Below, piece after piece: positions 4,986 to 5,130 of a stretch of DNA of 5,130 bases. Below the pieces are notes generated by a model. It ran no database searches. It saw only the letters and a program-made list of their open reading frames with translations, and was not told the DNA's origin. The position numbers were made by a program, and so were the translations under genes. Every line of letters begins with the position of its first letter. Position 1 is the stretch's first letter. This stretch comes from SIG440 sp045591035 (lineage in GTDB: Bacteria > Bacillota > Clostridia > Monoglobales > Monoglobaceae): the NCBI GenBank assembly GCA_045591035.1, contig JAZNSG010000058.1, positions 1 through 5,130 of the forward strand. Reading direction: 5' to 3'.

Positions 4986-5033
4986 GCACCAAAAAAAGGA
5001 CGACACCCTTTTGGGTGTCTCTTTTTTTGGTGC
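4986..5033 (-). terminator. Extended terminator-like hairpin abutting the tRNA-tail repeat (copy 2)
   Basis: The core GACACCC (5002-5008) pairs with GGGTGTC (5013-5019) around TTTT. An outer 12-bp match, GCACCAAAAAAA (4986-4997) against TTTTTTTGGTGC (5022-5033), can extend the stem across a small internal mismatch. On the minus strand the hairpin follows the CCA of the tRNA-like tail and ends in seven T. Its core matches the 3043-3060 hairpin except for the loop and one compensated pair. Confidence 0.7.
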
Positions 5034-5055
5034 GAGAGACGGGACTTGAAGGGCT
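5025..5055 (-). repeat. 31-bp direct repeat containing a tRNA 3'-end-like sequence (copy 2)
   Basis: This is identical to 3061-3091 over 31 bases. On the minus strand 5050-5028 reads as tRNA positions 54-76, ending in CCA, with the match to a tRNA fold stopping exactly where the 5' half of the T-stem should begin. After base 5055 the two copies diverge (GGAAAACTC in copy 1, CTGCCC in copy 2). Confidence 0.7.
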
Positions 5056-5128
5056 CTGCCCAACATTCGCTGCGTTTCACTTGCGAACACGCGATTGTGT
5101 TCGCCTGCGGCGAGGGGGTTCAAGTCCC
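5041..5128. repeat. Inverted repeat with T-arm-like ends and internal hairpin
   Basis: GGGACTTGAA (5041-5050) is the exact complement of TTCAAGTCCC (5119-5128). Between them lies the hairpin GCGAACAC-GCGATT-GTGTTCGC (5083-5104), which uses the same GCGAACAC word as the 3023-3035 arm of element copy 1. The right end carries a plus-strand T-arm-like sequence, GGGGG-TTCAAGT-CCC. The window stops two bases later, so it is not known whether an acceptor end and CCA follow. Confidence 0.6.
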
Positions 5129-5130
5129 TA

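Noticed and set aside
5028..5050. Functional tRNA gene on the minus strand
   Set aside because: Only positions 54-76 can be matched. The 5' T-stem, anticodon arm, D-arm and 5' acceptor strand are absent at both copies.

Overview
The window looks like chromosome from a low-to-mid GC, Gram-positive gut-type Clostridia (Oscillospirales/Ruminococcaceae-like) bacterium. The clues are strong AGGAGG-type ribosome binding sites, consensus sigma-A promoters, U-tract hairpin terminators, a GH92 alpha-mannosidase, a 23S-IVS-type four-helix bundle protein, and dense palindromic intergenic repeats. The taxonomy is inference; no rRNA or marker gene is present.

Left part (1-2883, all + strand): the C-terminal half of a Gfo/Idh/MocA-family oxidoreductase, closed by a clear terminator, then a full-length 751-aa GH92 glycosidase with its own possible promoter and a terminator. 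Together they suggest a glycan/mannoside-using locus, although the terminator between them argues for separate transcripts.

Right part (about 2900-5130): a visibly more AT-rich accessory stretch. Two copies of a composite intergenic element flank three small genes. Each copy has (i) a cluster of mini-palindromes joined by a short inverted word (AACTTCAT/ATGAAGTT in the first, GTGATAT/ATATCAC in the second), (ii) a terminator-like hairpin, and (iii) an identical 31-bp sequence. On the minus strand, 23 of those 31 bases read as tRNA positions 54-76 (T-loop, 3' half of the T-stem, 3' acceptor strand, discriminator A and CCA). The genes between the copies are a secreted lipoprotein (minus), a 67-aa XRE-family HTH regulator divergent from it (plus), and a four-helix bundle protein (minus) followed by the decayed C-terminus of a second copy.

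The lipoprotein and the regulator appear to form one regulatory unit. A perfect TTGACA-17-TATAAT promoter drives the lipoprotein gene. A perfect dyad, AGAACAA-T-TTGTTCT, fills the spacer of that promoter, and a near-identical dyad 25 bp away abuts the -10 of the regulator gene. The most interesting questions are whether the segment between the tRNA-tail repeats is a mobile or once-mobile cargo island, and what the HTH/lipoprotein switch senses.
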